A DNA stretch of 64,000 bases from assembly GCA_032716605.1 (NCBI GenBank), contig CM064502.1:52639313-52703312 (forward strand), in the 5' to 3' direction. Made by a program: the position numbers and the translations under genes. This document shows, in pieces, positions 11,319-21,814 of this stretch. Numbering within the stretch: position 1 is the stretch's first letter; the number at the start of each line of letters is the position of its first letter. The notes under the pieces are model-generated. The model ran no database searches. It saw only the letters and a program-made list of their open reading frames with translations, and was not told where the DNA came from. The stretch comes from Paralithodes platypus. Lineage: Eukaryota > Arthropoda > Malacostraca > Decapoda > Lithodidae.

Positions 11319-11712
11319 CTAGGGATCAATTTGGTTACCCGTTTATGACCTTCCTCCTTATTAGATCCTTCTTGAACCTACATGTGGGCCCCCATGGCTG
11401 TCAGTCGCTCACAGTCTACCACTGGTGTTTGGTGTTCCATTACCACAAGGAACATAAAGCGGAAAATAGAAAACTCCACGAAATCAACATAGACGTGAAA
11501 TGCGATTGGTAAATAAATCCCAGAAGTCAGGAGCGGGGACGGACTAAATTTACAAGTCCAAATTATGGTGCTATAATGAACTCTGATTCCTCAATTATAG
11601 TGACACAATCAGAACATCTGTGTCAACCATGGATACTGGCTACCACGGACACTACCCACGATATAGCTGCCGATGGACATTCTGATCACGAGGTACTGTA
11701 CGTACGTAATAA
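11319..11712. other. Unique sequence
   Basis: Mixed composition. Short frames (11309-11512, 11576-11803) show no domain. No repeat is recognised. Confidence 0.35.
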
Positions 11713-11714
11713 TT

Positions 11715-11715
<1 letters not shown>

Positions 11716-11763
<48 letters not shown>
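11716..11763 (+). repeat. (CT)n microsatellite
   Basis: About 24 uninterrupted CT units. Confidence 0.97.
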
Positions 11764-11766
<3 letters not shown>

Positions 11767-12499
11767 AAGAAGGGGCATTTACCCCCATATTTTAAGACGG
11801 TAGCATTCAAGACAGCTAGAGCAGCCTTATTTACAAAGTGTTCTATATATATGTTTTCAAGGAATATAGTGTTTTATTGTTGTTTTTCATGGTTTGAGTG
11901 GAGGATTTGCATTAACTTACCCATTATTCATTAATCTGAAGATACGGCGATACGCTGCCCCCCCCCCCCCCCCCTTGACTTATTGTCATCCTCATATATG
12001 TTGATATGTAAGGGGGCAAAAGCAGGTTGCCGGTATTTTGTTTTTGTGAGTAACAATCACGCCATTTATTGGGTGAATCGCACCCTCCGCATCGTTTAAA
12101 ACAAGAAGAAGGAAGAGGTCAAGTCGAAGGACTCATTGAACGGAATGCTTTGTTTGTGGTCAGGACTGATTATTTTCGTTATTTTTCGGTGTAATCGGGT
12201 TTTTTCAAGTTTTCGATAATTAAATTCCTCCATGCGGACTATAATGAGAAATATATGGCGAGTCAATAGGTCCCTATTTTCGCTAATAAATTGTTTCTAA
12301 TAGTGCGGCGAAAGACGTATTTAATGATATCGTAAATGCTACTTTGAGATAAAGGACTAACCGTCATATTATTAAACCTCACCTCAGTTATCCCAAACTA
12401 AATCGAATCATTTTAATCATTCCTTTCCTGATATTAATATTCTAGGAGGTTCTCGTTGCTGTTCGATGGTTCATATGGGGGCCAGGTCTTAGTGTGTAA
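11764..12499. other. AT-rich unique sequence with poly-C tract
   Basis: A run of about 16 C bases lies at 11959-11974. The rest is unique AT-rich DNA. No gene is recognised. Confidence 0.4.
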
Positions 12500-13225
12500 T
12501 TAACCCTTTGAGTACTAGCGACGTGTTATATTCTATTCTAGCTATATTTATACGATACTATGCAGCTTAGGAAAGATCTGGGTAAATATCCTGTTTTACA
12601 CCGGGGACGATGTTTAGAAGTATTTTATATTTGTTTTACTTGTTTTGATTTTTTTTTAAGTGTGTTATTTTATGAACTCCGTCGGAAATTGCTAAACAAA
12701 CATTATCCATCAAACTTAAGACACCAAAGCAACAAAATATATTCGTTCGCTTGCGATCACATTTCCGACAATTTTGACTGCCGTGGGATACAAAAATAAG
12801 TTGAGGGTTCACCCACCCATTACTTATTGTCATCATCATTATATATTGCCAGCAGGGGGCAAATAACAGAATCAAACAAAAACAAAAGCGAAACCGCAAG
12901 CGTAAACATGACGACATTAGCCCAGATGCTACATCCTTAGATGGTTTGTAGTGATTTAGGGCGTACATTATAATGAATTACCGACGGTTTGGACATATAT
13001 GCCAATGAAGTACATGATATAACTAACATATAAGCCTAAATAATATATCGATGGTTTCGACCCGGTGTTAAATTGGATAAATTCCAAGATCTGTGGTAGT
13101 TGAGAGGGTTGGTTGAGATAGTTTGAAGCCTTATTATTGATAGAGCACTTTCCTAAGCTGAATATAATCCTCTAATAGTTGTCTGAATATGATGATTAGG
13201 ACGTCCCTGGTCCTGAATGGGTTAA
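12500..13225. mobile_element. Family C MITE, copy C1, split by a hAT-like insertion
   Basis: TTAA at 12500-12503 and 13222-13225. The left part TTAACCCTTTGAGTAC and the right part CCTGAATGGGTTAA are the inverted ends of family C. The internal motifs are CTATATTTA, ACGATACTATGCAGCTTAGG and the complementary TTTCCTAAGCTGAAT. The element is interrupted at 12581-13085 by another element; without it this would be a C element of about 213 bp. Confidence 0.85.
12581..13085. mobile_element. hAT-like non-autonomous element, 505 bp, with 8-bp TSD
   Basis: The identical 8-mer AAGATCTG flanks the insertion at 12573-12580 and 13086-13093. The imperfect terminal inverted repeats are GGTAAATATCC with TTTTACACCGGGG on the left against GGAATTTATCC with AATTTAACACCGGG (complement of the right end). 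An 8-bp duplication is characteristic of the hAT superfamily; the superfamily call is an inference because no transposase is present. The 110-codon antisense frame inside has no recognisable domain. Confidence 0.75.
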
Positions 13226-13304
13226 TTGAATACATATATTATAAGAAGCGGGAAAAAAGTGCAGAAGATAAATGTTGAGAGGCAAGGTGAGTTAAATATG
13301 AAAA

Positions 13305-13515
13305 GGCGGTGTCACACGAGCGATATTTCCGTCAATTTTTACGGGCAATTGTTGTCTGGCAGCTTCAAAATACAAGTTCCATATGAATTAAACTACCTAA
13401 CATAATCTACCTTCAATCTAGTTTCCGATTCCAATGCAAACATATCCCTAAAAATCACCAGAAAGACTTGCTCATGAAAAATTGACGGAAAAAGCGCTCG
13501 TGGGACAGTGGCTTA
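13305..13515. mobile_element. Family E foldback MITE, copy E1
   Basis: The left end GGCGGTGTCACACGAGCGAT is mirrored by GCGCTCGTGGGACAGTGGC at the right. Inside lie TCCGTCAATTTTTACG and the complementary AAAATTGACGGAAAA. It is about 85 percent similar by eye to 49495-49710. It is noncoding. Confidence 0.8.
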
Positions 13516-13785
13516 AGTCGAGATAAACAAATTTACTTCTAATAATAAAATATTAAATGCATCGGAATCGTACATAAGTTCAAAAAATAAAGATATAATT
13601 ACAATTTGTTTTAGTTGGTGCTGAAACGCTTGCCCTGCATGAATATGAAACTCTTAATACCGGTACACTACTATCAAGCGTAAATGTATTTATGGAATTA
13701 AATTTATACGCGAGTTCTTGGATTGAAGCAAACTTGATTTATATACACATATGCTTTACCTCAGATATTATTCACCACATTGTTC
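13516..13785. other. AT-rich unique sequence
   Basis: Nothing recognised between MITE E1 and the telomere-motif palindrome. Confidence 0.35.
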
Positions 13786-14187
13786 GGTCAATATTTACGA
13801 GTCACACCACAGCTGGAATCTCATTTCTAAGGGTAGTTTTGGGTTCCTATCATTCTATGCTTCATTGCTATATACTTTTTATCCACCGGAAAAACATTTT
13901 GTTCTTGTTTTGTTTTTTTTGTTTTTTTTAGCATTAACCTAACCTAAAAACCTAACCTAACCTAACCTAAATGTATTTGGGGGCTATTAGGTTAGGTTAG
14001 GTTAGATTAGGTTAGGTTAGGTTAGGTTTTTTGGTTAGGTTAATGCTAAAAAAAAAAAAAACCCCAAGAAAGAAATATATTTTCCGGTGGATAAAAAGTA
14101 TATAGCAATGAAGCATAGAATGATAGGAACCCAAAACTACCGTTAAAAATGAGATCCCAGCTGTGGTGTGACTCGTAAATATTGACC
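13786..14187. repeat. Palindrome, about 400 bp, with CCTAA/TTAGG arms at the centre
   Basis: The left arm (13786 to about 13985) and right arm (about 13990-14187) are nearly identical inverted copies: GGTCAATATTTACGAGTCAC, CACAGCTG, TAGTTTTGGGTTCCTATC and CTTTTTATCCACCGGAAAA on the left are matched in complement on the right. The arms meet at (CCTAA)n to the left and (TTAGG)n to the right, separated by about 16 bp (ATGTATTTGGGGGCTA). The only conspicuous differences are next to the poly-T/poly-A run. TTAGG is the arthropod telomere motif. Confidence 0.9.
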
Positions 14188-14884
14188 CATTGTTCTTGTA
14201 TACTTATATGTTAACCTCATCAAACACTTATGTTTGCTCTTTCTTAGTTGTAAGTTATTAATAATACCTTATATACCGTGACCATAGTGTCTGTTCTAGT
14301 CTTTAGTTTCCAAGTCAATACATCATACCCCTAAAAGGTCACTCTACGTACTGTAAGTAACCTGATATAATTGCCAGGAACGTGAAACTTACTGGTGTTC
14401 TTAACTTGGAAAAGGCTGTTCAGCTCTTAAAACGGAAAGGTAAATAGAACTCGAAAGCGAAAGTATAAAAGTAAGAGTAGAGATTAAGTTAAAGTGCAGA
14501 CAAAACATAATATATTTACATTCGTAAAAGGAGACATACACAAGAGCAACATAGCTAGGTAGACAGGTTTCTTCAATTAGACAGATATATCTATTGTTAG
14601 AAATAAAAATATGGGTAAATAGAAATAGATTGAAAATTAAAAGTAATTCAAGAAACTCGAGATGACGAACTCTCGATGCCACAGATAAATCCGCTTTTTA
14701 ATATAGAAAAATGGGGCTGAGGACGAAAATTTCCAAATCAACTGCTGCCGAATGCGAACAAACACTCAAGCCGAGCCGGCCGTCCATCGCCGTAAACAAA
14801 TATCTCGGACACGCAAATATCTTCCCGGGACTCGAACCCGTCACCCGAACAAATATTCCGGACCCAGGTTATGAGGCAATTAAA
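14188..14884. other. AT-rich unique sequence with a tRNA-like scar
   Basis: Mostly unique. On the minus strand near 14815-14850 GGGTTCGAGTCCCGGG resembles an RNA polymerase III B box, suggesting a decayed tRNA-derived repeat. No matching A box is convincing. Confidence 0.35.
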
Positions 14885-14889
14885 ACATT

Positions 14890-15245
14890 TTGGAACTCGT
14901 TTTCTTCCTCCGTCTCCTCCTCCGTCTTCTTCCATCCCTTCGTCTTCATCCCTCCTTTCTCCCCCAGTCCTCTCTCCTCTATCTCCCCCCTCCTTCCTCC
15001 CTCCTCCCTCTTCCTCCCTCCTCCCCCTTCCTCCCTCCTCCCCCTTCCATCTACTTCTCCTCCTCCTCCACCTGCCTCCCCCTCCTCTTCCTTCCTTCTA
15101 CTTCTTCTCCTCCTCCTCATCCCCGACCTGCCTCCCCCTCTTCCTTCCTCCCACTCCTCCTCCTCACCCTCCCCCGCCCCTCCTTTCTCCTTCCTTCTTC
15201 TCCTCCTCCTCCTCCCCCACCTACCTCCCCCTCCTCCTCGACCCA
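14890..15245 (+). repeat. Polypyrimidine (CCT/CTC)n tract
   Basis: About 350 bp of nearly pure C and T on the plus strand (A/G-only on minus) with irregular CTCCTC, CTTCC and CCCCCT units. It yields overlapping spurious frames rich in Ser/Pro/Leu or Gly/Arg/Glu. Confidence 0.92.
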
Positions 15246-15462
15246 CGAGATTTTCATTTCGGCCGTAGCGGGACTCGTGGTGGTATTATGAAGTTCGGTC
15301 TGCATATTTCCCAACTCTGCCAGGATTCAGCACTCGGTAACCTAAGAGGCGTACACTTCCTTCACATACACCATGTCCAACCAGACTGACTATTCGACCA
15401 TAACCTAATGAACAAAATCCAACGGAAGCTATGTAGCGTATGTGTAGTTAGTTGAAGAAAGG

Positions 15463-16021
15463 TTAACCCTCTCTGTACCGACGAGGTCTTCTTAATTTTT
15501 TTCTAGCAATATTTAGACGATTTTGTGCACTTTGTGAAAGATCAGTCATGGTAAAAAGGGTTAAGTGAGATATAGTTCGAAGTTTGTAAATTGCTGGGGG
15601 CCCTTTATTAATTGCTGGGGTCCCTTTATTAATTGCTGGGGGCCCTTTATTAATTGCTGGGGTCCCTTTATTAATTGCTGGGGGCCCTTTATTAATTGCT
15701 GGGGGGCCCTTTATTAATTGCTGGGGGTCCTTTATTAATTGCTGGGGTCCCTTTATTAATTGCTGGGGCCCTTTATTAATTGCTGGGGGGCCCTTTATTA
15801 ATTGCTGGGGGGCCCTTTATTAATTGCTGGGGGGCCCTTTATTAATTGCTGAAGGTCCTTTATTAATTGCTGAAGGTCCTTTATTAATTGCTGAAGGTCC
15901 TTTATTAATTGCTGGGGGGCTCTTTATTAATTGCTTATTAATTGCTTTATTCATTGAATAAAATAATCAAATTGTAGTCCGAATAAGGTTAAAAAGACGT
16001 TGCCGGTACAGAAGGGGTTAA
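15463..16021. mobile_element. Family C MITE, copy C2, with internal minisatellite
   Basis: TTAA at 15463-15466 and 16018-16021. The ends TTAACCCTCTCTGTACCGAC and GCCGGTACAGAAGGGGTTAA match copy C3 (17512-17716). The internal motif TATTTAGACGATTTTGTGCA is present. Copy C3 is 205 bp, while this one is 559 bp because a 21-bp tandem array has grown inside it. Confidence 0.88.
15588..15948 (+). repeat. 21-bp minisatellite inside MITE C2
   Basis: About 17 units of ATTGCTGGGGGCCCTTTATT-type sequence. Units differ mainly in the G-run and in GGCCC, GTCCC or AGGTCC. The array sits in the loop of the family C foldback. Confidence 0.95.
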
Positions 16022-16975
16022 GTTGGGTTAGTTAGGATTATTTATAGTGACCTTACAAATAATCTTACATTCTTACTATCTATGACTAACTATAACTACC
16101 GGTAACCTATTATTATTTCTGACCTAACCAGCGCTTGGCCTAATATCAACCTAATAAATATTAGTATAACCAAAATTAACCTAGCTAAGACAGCCCTAAT
16201 TTCAATAAAGTTGCGACTAAAATAAGCATAATTACTTTGCCCATACTGACCACGGGATGTAATCAAGAATGACCTTACCAAAGCTAACTTAACCAAGATT
16301 AACCGAAAACTAACTGACAACAAGTATCTTAACTCATGCTATATTCCTAAGGATAACATGACTACAAATATAATACCGGTAATAAAAACTAATATTCCAA
16401 AGCTAAGGAAATCTCATAAAGGCTAACCTAAGTAAACTTATATTATATTTGATTAGGTCAGCTTACTTTAGGATACGTTGTTGATCGATTAATATATCAA
16501 CTCTGCGTAAGCAAAGTGGTATCGCCCCTCTTATAGTGGTAACCTGCCGGCCGAAATGTCTGTCGTTCGTCTGTCTGTCCTTCTGGAAACTCCTCCCAGA
16601 CCGTTCGATAGATTTTCACCAAACTATACATACATTGGGGGGTCATGCGAAGGTCAATGCAAAACTATGTTTTTAATCCGCTCAATAGTCAAGATCCTAG
16701 GTCAAACATAATAATTTCATTGGTTGAGATTTTTAAGAGTTCAAATATCTTAAAAGTCACCTTTTTGTTACACACTTCAGTACTTCTATGATGGTGGCTA
16801 CAATATATATCCATTAATATCATAATATCTAATGAGTGAACATGCATACACATACACATCTGCAAATACACATACTGTACATACATGTTGGTTCAGCTTC
16901 ATGTTGGTTCAGTTAGGTTTGGCTACCATCAACTTCCTATTCTATTATATGCTATGTACTCAGACCCAATCCCCA
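16022..16975. other. AT-rich unique sequence with one probable old repeat
   Basis: Bases 16505-16700 (GTCTGTCGTTCGTCTGTCTG, then CTCCTCCCAGACCGTTCG and GATTTTCACCAAAC) look like a dispersed repeat type seen in many invertebrate genomes, but there is no second copy here. The remainder is unique, with TTAGG-like words at 16030-16460 that are not tandem. Confidence 0.35.
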
Positions 16976-17070
16976 CTTTTCCTATTTTTTTTTCTTTTTT
17001 GTTCCCTTTTTTTCCTTTTGTGTTCTTCTTTTTTCTTTTTTTTTCTTTTTTTTTTTTTTTTTGGGGGGGG
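16976..17070 (+). repeat. T-rich tract ending in poly-G
   Basis: A run of T with occasional C ends in GGGGGGGG (17063-17070). The following 17071-17110 (GACTCAAGACAGAGCCAGAA) resembles 28880-28930 (GATTCGAGACAGAGCCAGAA), so the two loci share a dispersed repeat of unknown class. Confidence 0.6.
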
Positions 17071-17278
17071 CGACTCAAGACAGAGCCAGAATAGGAACAA
17101 CACAACAGAAAACAATGAACACACAAAAGCAAAATAAAAATTAACACACTTCCTAGGAAAAATAAAAGCACCTCGAATACCAAGTCTTAGGGAAACTTGG
17201 AGGATATGCCACCAGGAGACCCCAATTGTAAACAGTCTGGAAATTATGCTATCTCCTGCCTCTCTGTGCTTCTTGTGT

Positions 17279-17371
<93 letters not shown>
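17279..17371 (+). repeat. (CT)n microsatellite
   Basis: About 46 CT units. Confidence 0.97.
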
Positions 17372-17373
<2 letters not shown>

Positions 17374-17410
17374 CTATTTCCATCTAGTTATTATCTATTA
17401 TCTATTTATA

Positions 17411-17765
17411 TTAAGTGTCTTGATGGTGTAATGATTAAGAGCGTTATAAGATCTGTATAAAGTAACCCCCGCTCGAATCCCGGAACGATCACATGCTTTC
17501 ATTAACCCCTTCTGTACCGGCGACGTCTTTTTAACTTTATGCTAGCTTCTATTAGACTATTTTTGTTCAGTTTAAAAAGGGACTTCAGCAACTAACAAGC
17601 ATCCAGCTATCTCACTTAACCATTTTGACTACTACAGATTCTTCTTAAACTGCACCAAAACGTCTAGATTCAGGAAGCCTATAATGAAGAAACATCGCCG
17701 GTACAGAAGGGGTTAATTCCATTGGGAGGTGTTTGGTGTTTGGAGTGGAATAAATCAAATACAAT
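17411..17765 (+). mobile_element. tRNA-derived SINE, split by MITE C3
   Basis: The A-box-like TGATGGTGTAATGATTAAGA and the B-box-like CGCTCGAATCCCGG lie about 50 bp apart. The downstream body (ATCACATGCTTTCATT, then after the MITE CCATTGGGAGGTGTTTGG) matches 49185-49250, where a second copy lies. MITE C3 occupies 17512-17716. Confidence 0.7.
17512..17716. mobile_element. Family C MITE, copy C3 (inside a SINE)
   Basis: Clean TTAA at both ends and inverted termini TTAACCCCTTCTGTACCGGC / GCCGGTACAGAAGGGGTTAA, near-perfect over about 20 bp. It is 205 bp and noncoding. The best-preserved member of the GTACCGGCGACGTC subfamily. Confidence 0.9.
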
Positions 17766-17933
17766 CATACTGTCTCGGCTGCCGTTGTTTCTCGTGTTAT
17801 TTTTCTCTTGCTTGATGATTGTCTCTTTATGCTTCTCGTATTCACTTGTTTATCTTCCTCTTGGTATTTATATAACTTTTGTTTGTTCATTTAGTTCTGT
17901 TATTCACGCTCTGGTGCTGTTTCGGGTGTAGCA

Positions 17934-17936
<3 letters not shown>

Positions 17937-18001
<65 letters not shown>
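17937..18001 (+). repeat. (CT)n microsatellite
   Basis: About 32 CT units. Confidence 0.97.
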
Positions 18002-18008
<7 letters not shown>

Positions 18009-19182
18009 TCAGTCTTTCAACCTCTCATCAAAAATACGGTCACGAGCTATCCTTTCTCAGTTTTCTTTCAATGCATGGCGAAGGGAGGGGGGGGATGTAA
18101 GGTCACAGGGTAACTTCGGGATATTTTCTACGGCGTCGCAGATATTGACGTGTCCAGAGTGTTTTCCTTTCGATCTACATTATTTTCCTTCATGTCTCTC
18201 CGAAATATCCGGCAGGAGAGGGGCCGGGCACCGGAAATTTTCGTTCATAAGAATCGTTCCCGTTGGTGGGAGGTTCCAGTTAGGGAATAGCGTGTCTTTT
18301 GTTTGGCGGGAGAAGGTGAAATAGCGACGTGTGAGTTATCCCTGCCGGTGTGACGCCTCCGTGGCAGGGAGAATATAGGGCAGCTATTATTAAAAGAAGG
18401 GGAAGGTTACAAAGGGCAGGGTGGACAAAGGGCAGGGTTGCTCACGCGCATCTGGCAACTATAGACCCGGGGAGTCCAAGAGGAGAGAAGAATGAAGGAA
18501 AAGAGAATGAGAAATGGGAAAACTTGGTCAGGGGTTTATTGAGGTCCGTGAGCCCAGGATAAACACTTGAAACTCTCATTTCCTCCGCTAGAGGACCTCA
18601 CAATCTCATCTCTTCTCATCCCAATGTCGATAAGATGCTGGCCCTAAGTAAACACAGGCTTCTGGGGGCGAGAGAGGACTTTGGTGACCGAGGCTGGAGG
18701 AGGGCTTTTGGTCGCTACGCCGACTCTCTGGAAGGGCTGTGGCTGGAAGTATCACTGAGGCCTCGGTTCGTATCCCTCGCAGTTCCTCGAGATCCAACAT
18801 GGCCGCACCGCTGTCGACGTTTTGTCCGACATTGGTCCTCCCCCGGCCTACACTTGTTGCCCCTCGCCGACACTCCTCCCGTTTTTGGCTCCTCGAGGAT
18901 TTTCTCTCTTTATCGCTTCCACTCGAGGTGAGGAGAAAGGACGAGGAGGGCAGAGTGGGGAGAAAAGTGGCAGAGCGAGAAAAGGCAAGAGGGGAAGAAA
19001 GGGAGATGGGAAGGGAGGAGAAAGTGACAAGAATCGGAGGGAGATACGTGACCCGGGGATGAGGAATATTTCTGCATCCAACTTTGCCACAACTTTGGCC
19101 ACCAGTACCCTTATCACTCCAACTTTCAACCCTCCTACCTTCTCTCCATCCCTCCTCTTCTACTCCACCTCCTGTTTGTTAT
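18002..19182. other. GC-richer unique block, no gene assigned
   Basis: Composition changes here to CpG-containing, mixed sequence with overlapping short open frames on both strands (for example 18635-18931 and 18739-19062). None shows a recognisable domain. It could be a promoter or a first-exon region of an unseen gene, but I see no start, splice pattern or homology that would support one. Confidence 0.3.
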
Positions 19183-19393
19183 TAACCCTATAAGTACCAG
19201 CAACGTGAGTTATATTTTATTCTAGCTATATTTAGACGATATTATGCTGCTTAGGAAGGATCTGTGGTAGTTGAAAGGGTTGGTTGAGATAGTTTGAAGC
19301 CTTATTATTGCTAGAAGTCCTTCCTAAGCTGAATACAATCGTCTAATAGTAGCCAGAAGAAAAGTTAAAAGGATGTCCCTGGTACTGTTATTA
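19183..19393. mobile_element. Family C MITE, copy C4
   Basis: The left TTAACCCTATAAGTACCAGC is intact, as are the internal ATTTAGACGATATTATGCTG and TCCTTCCTAAGCTGAATACA. The right end is decayed: GGTACTG is followed by TTATTA instead of AAAGGGTTAA. Confidence 0.82.
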
Positions 19394-19452
19394 TCTACCC
19401 AGTGTAACTCTCCATTCCAACCTCAGTTTACTTCACCTCGTTGCACCCCACC

Positions 19453-19572
19453 TTAAGGGGGGGGGGGGGGGTCACCGGCTTTGTTTTATCTTTCTCTACT
19501 TTTCTCTCTTTCCCCGGTTTGTATCCGTTCGGCCCCATTCAGCCAACTGTTTTAAGACGTTTATCCCCATCC
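19453..19572 (+). mobile_element. Family A MITE, half element A4
   Basis: Only the left arm is present: TTAA, a G-run slipped to about 14, GTCACCGGC, GTATCCGTTCGGCCCCATTC, TTTTAAGACGTTTATCCCCA. Homology stops at CCATCC, before the GGCGAGCG core. Confidence 0.8.
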
Positions 19573-19829
19573 ACACCCACTTTTATGTCCCCATACCACC
19601 ACATTTCTCCCAAAGCCACCACTATCCACTCCACACCACCACACTTCCCAAGCCATCACACTCATCCTCACACCACCACACTTCTCCCCATATCCCCACC
19701 GACCATCACCCCATATAAAATCAATCTAACCAACCAGTACAAACCCAACCAATTCTCACAACATCATTATACTTATCCCATCACGCCTACTCTGCTCCAT
19801 ACATCCTCAACCCACTCAACATCACCCTA
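19573..19829. other. C/A-rich degenerate repetitive stretch
   Basis: Irregular CCACCACA / CATCAC words on the plus strand; low complexity with no clear period. Confidence 0.5.
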
Positions 19830-20036
19830 CTATAGTCTGTGCGCTGTAAGTAGGCGAAATATCATGATATCCTCTGTAACTAAAAAAGGGCTAGAGCAAA
19901 TTGGCTGATTTTCACATCTATTCCTTGACTGACTCTTCCCAAATGGTAGAAATATTAGCTCGATTACTCTAGTCGTTTTTGAGGTACAGAGGTTAGAGGT
20001 CATGGTTTCTCGCCTACTTACAGCGAATCGACTATA
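19830..20036. mobile_element. Family D foldback element, copy D1
   Basis: Inverted ends CTATAGTC / GACTATA; next come GCTGTAAGTAGGCGA and the complementary TCGCCTACTTACAGC, then CCTCTGTAACTAAAAAAGGG against CGTTTTTGAGGTACAGAGG. The centre contains GACTGACTCTTCCCAAATGG. Other copies are at 30966, 34832 and 48128. The ends suggest a TA target (inference). Confidence 0.82.
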
Positions 20037-20107
20037 AGCTTCCCTACTCAAACATCCTAACTTACCCCATTTACATTAATTCCACCCTACCTCCATCCAA
20101 TCCCACC

Positions 20108-20321
20108 TTAACCCTTTCAAGCTCCAATACGCGTTTCTGTTCAGTTTTCTGGCTACTATTAGACGATTGTATTCAGATTAGTAACGGTATACGGAAGTCA
20201 GAGGGTTGATTAAGATAGTATTTACCCTTTTAATACCCACAGATCCTTCCTAAGCTGCACAAAATCGTCTAATGATAGCCAAAATAAACTGCTAAAACGC
20301 GTCAGAGCTTCAAGGGGTTCA
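20108..20321. mobile_element. Family C MITE, copy C5
   Basis: TTAACCCTTTCAAGCTCCAA on the left; GAGCTTCAAGGGGTTCA on the right (target copy decayed to TTCA). The internal ATTAGACGATTGTATTCAG and AAAATCGTCTAATGATAGCC are present. It is closest to copy C12. Confidence 0.87.
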
Positions 20322-20755
20322 TTTAGTTCACCGCACCCTACCCCACTCACCCTTGATCCCCTCCCCTAGACCACACATGTCAATAACTACCTCCCTCTTT
20401 ATCCCTTCCAACAGATATATTGTTAATGATGAATTACCATGAATTGAAGGGGATTATTCCAAATAAATGGGCACATCATAACATGGGAATAGTTGGGGTG
20501 AATAATACACATTAATTTATTATCACAACAATTTGTATTTGATATACAAATAATGCTTTCGTTCGGGCTTTTGTAATAGTCCTTTCTGTCTACTGATGGA
20601 AATCATGGTTTGAAACAATGCGAAAATATGAGCTTTTCTATTATTTTGCATACGACGTTCGGGCCAGTTGTAATATTATAATCCTAAATCACTGTGTGTG
20701 TAATATTTATGAACTACCGGTACTGACTTATGCAAATATATCACATCCTCACCCT
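20322..20755. other. AT-rich unique sequence
   Basis: No gene or repeat recognised. Confidence 0.35.
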
Positions 20756-20972
20756 TGTACAGTCGCGCTAATAAGTCATGTCCCAGCTGTCCTTACGTTT
20801 GGCTTGCTCTGTGCTGTATTAATGTCTGTCAGATGTTGAATAGGGTGGGTAAGTAAGGGAACACGTTTGTATATTTCACTCGATATGAAGAAATGAAGCT
20901 TAGATATTGCTGATACTAATTATTGATCAAAACATACATGGTGCCGAGACATCACTTATTAGCGCGATTGTA
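20756..20972. mobile_element. Family H MITE, copy H2
   Basis: Terminal inverted repeats of at least 27 bp: TGTACAGTCGCGCTAATAAG then TCATGTC on the left, and the complement of the right end reads TGTACAATCGCGCTAATAAG then TGATGTC. The body matches H1 at 5327-5550. The flanks (CTCACCCT and CTACCCTG) resemble each other but do not establish a duplication. Confidence 0.78.
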
Positions 20973-21149
20973 CAACTACCCTGACAATAAGATATATACG
21001 AACATTGATAACCATACAGTATTACTTATCAGTATATACATTCACAGTGTAATATGTATACACGTCATCACATACTATTATGATATCCAATCACATGCTG
21101 TATATGTAATAAACAGAACATACACACACGAGAGTAGTCATGGTGCATC
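20973..21149. other. AT-rich unique sequence
   Basis: Nothing recognised before the CA minisatellite. Confidence 0.35.
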
Positions 21150-21503
21150 CACACACCTCCCTGATCAACACCTAATACACCACACACATACACACAATTA
21201 CACACACACACACCCTAGCCTTCCTGATCAGCACCCAATACACACACACACACACCCTAACCTCCCTGATCAGCACCCAATACACCACACACACACCCTG
21301 ACCCCCCTGATCAGCACCCAATACACCACACACACACACCCTGACCCCCCTGATCAGCACCCAATACACCACACACACACACACACACCCTGACCCCCCT
21401 GATCAGCACCCAATACACCACACACACACACCCTGACCCCCCTGATCAGCACCCAATACACCACACACACACACCCTGACCCCCCTGATCAGCACCCAAT
21501 ACA

Positions 21504-21544
<41 letters not shown>

Positions 21545-21627
21545 GACCTCCCTGATCAGCACCCAATACACCACACACACACACATACACACACCCTGAC
21601 CCCCCCCCCCCCCCTGATCAGCACCCA

Positions 21628-21674
<47 letters not shown>

Positions 21675-21778
21675 GACCCCCCCCCCCCCCTGATCAGCAC
21701 CCAATACACACCACACACACATACACACACACACACATACACCCTGACCCCCCCCCCCTGATCAGCACCCAATACACA

Positions 21779-21814
<36 letters not shown>

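Noticed and set aside
13936..14035. Ancient head-to-head telomere fusion
   Set aside because: The orientation is CCTAA then TTAGG, the reverse of a fusion, and the repeats sit at the centre of a palindrome with non-telomeric arms.
14711..15389. 185- and 172-codon proline/serine-rich proteins
   Set aside because: They are dominated by the polypyrimidine tract, with all frames open and no conserved sequence outside it.
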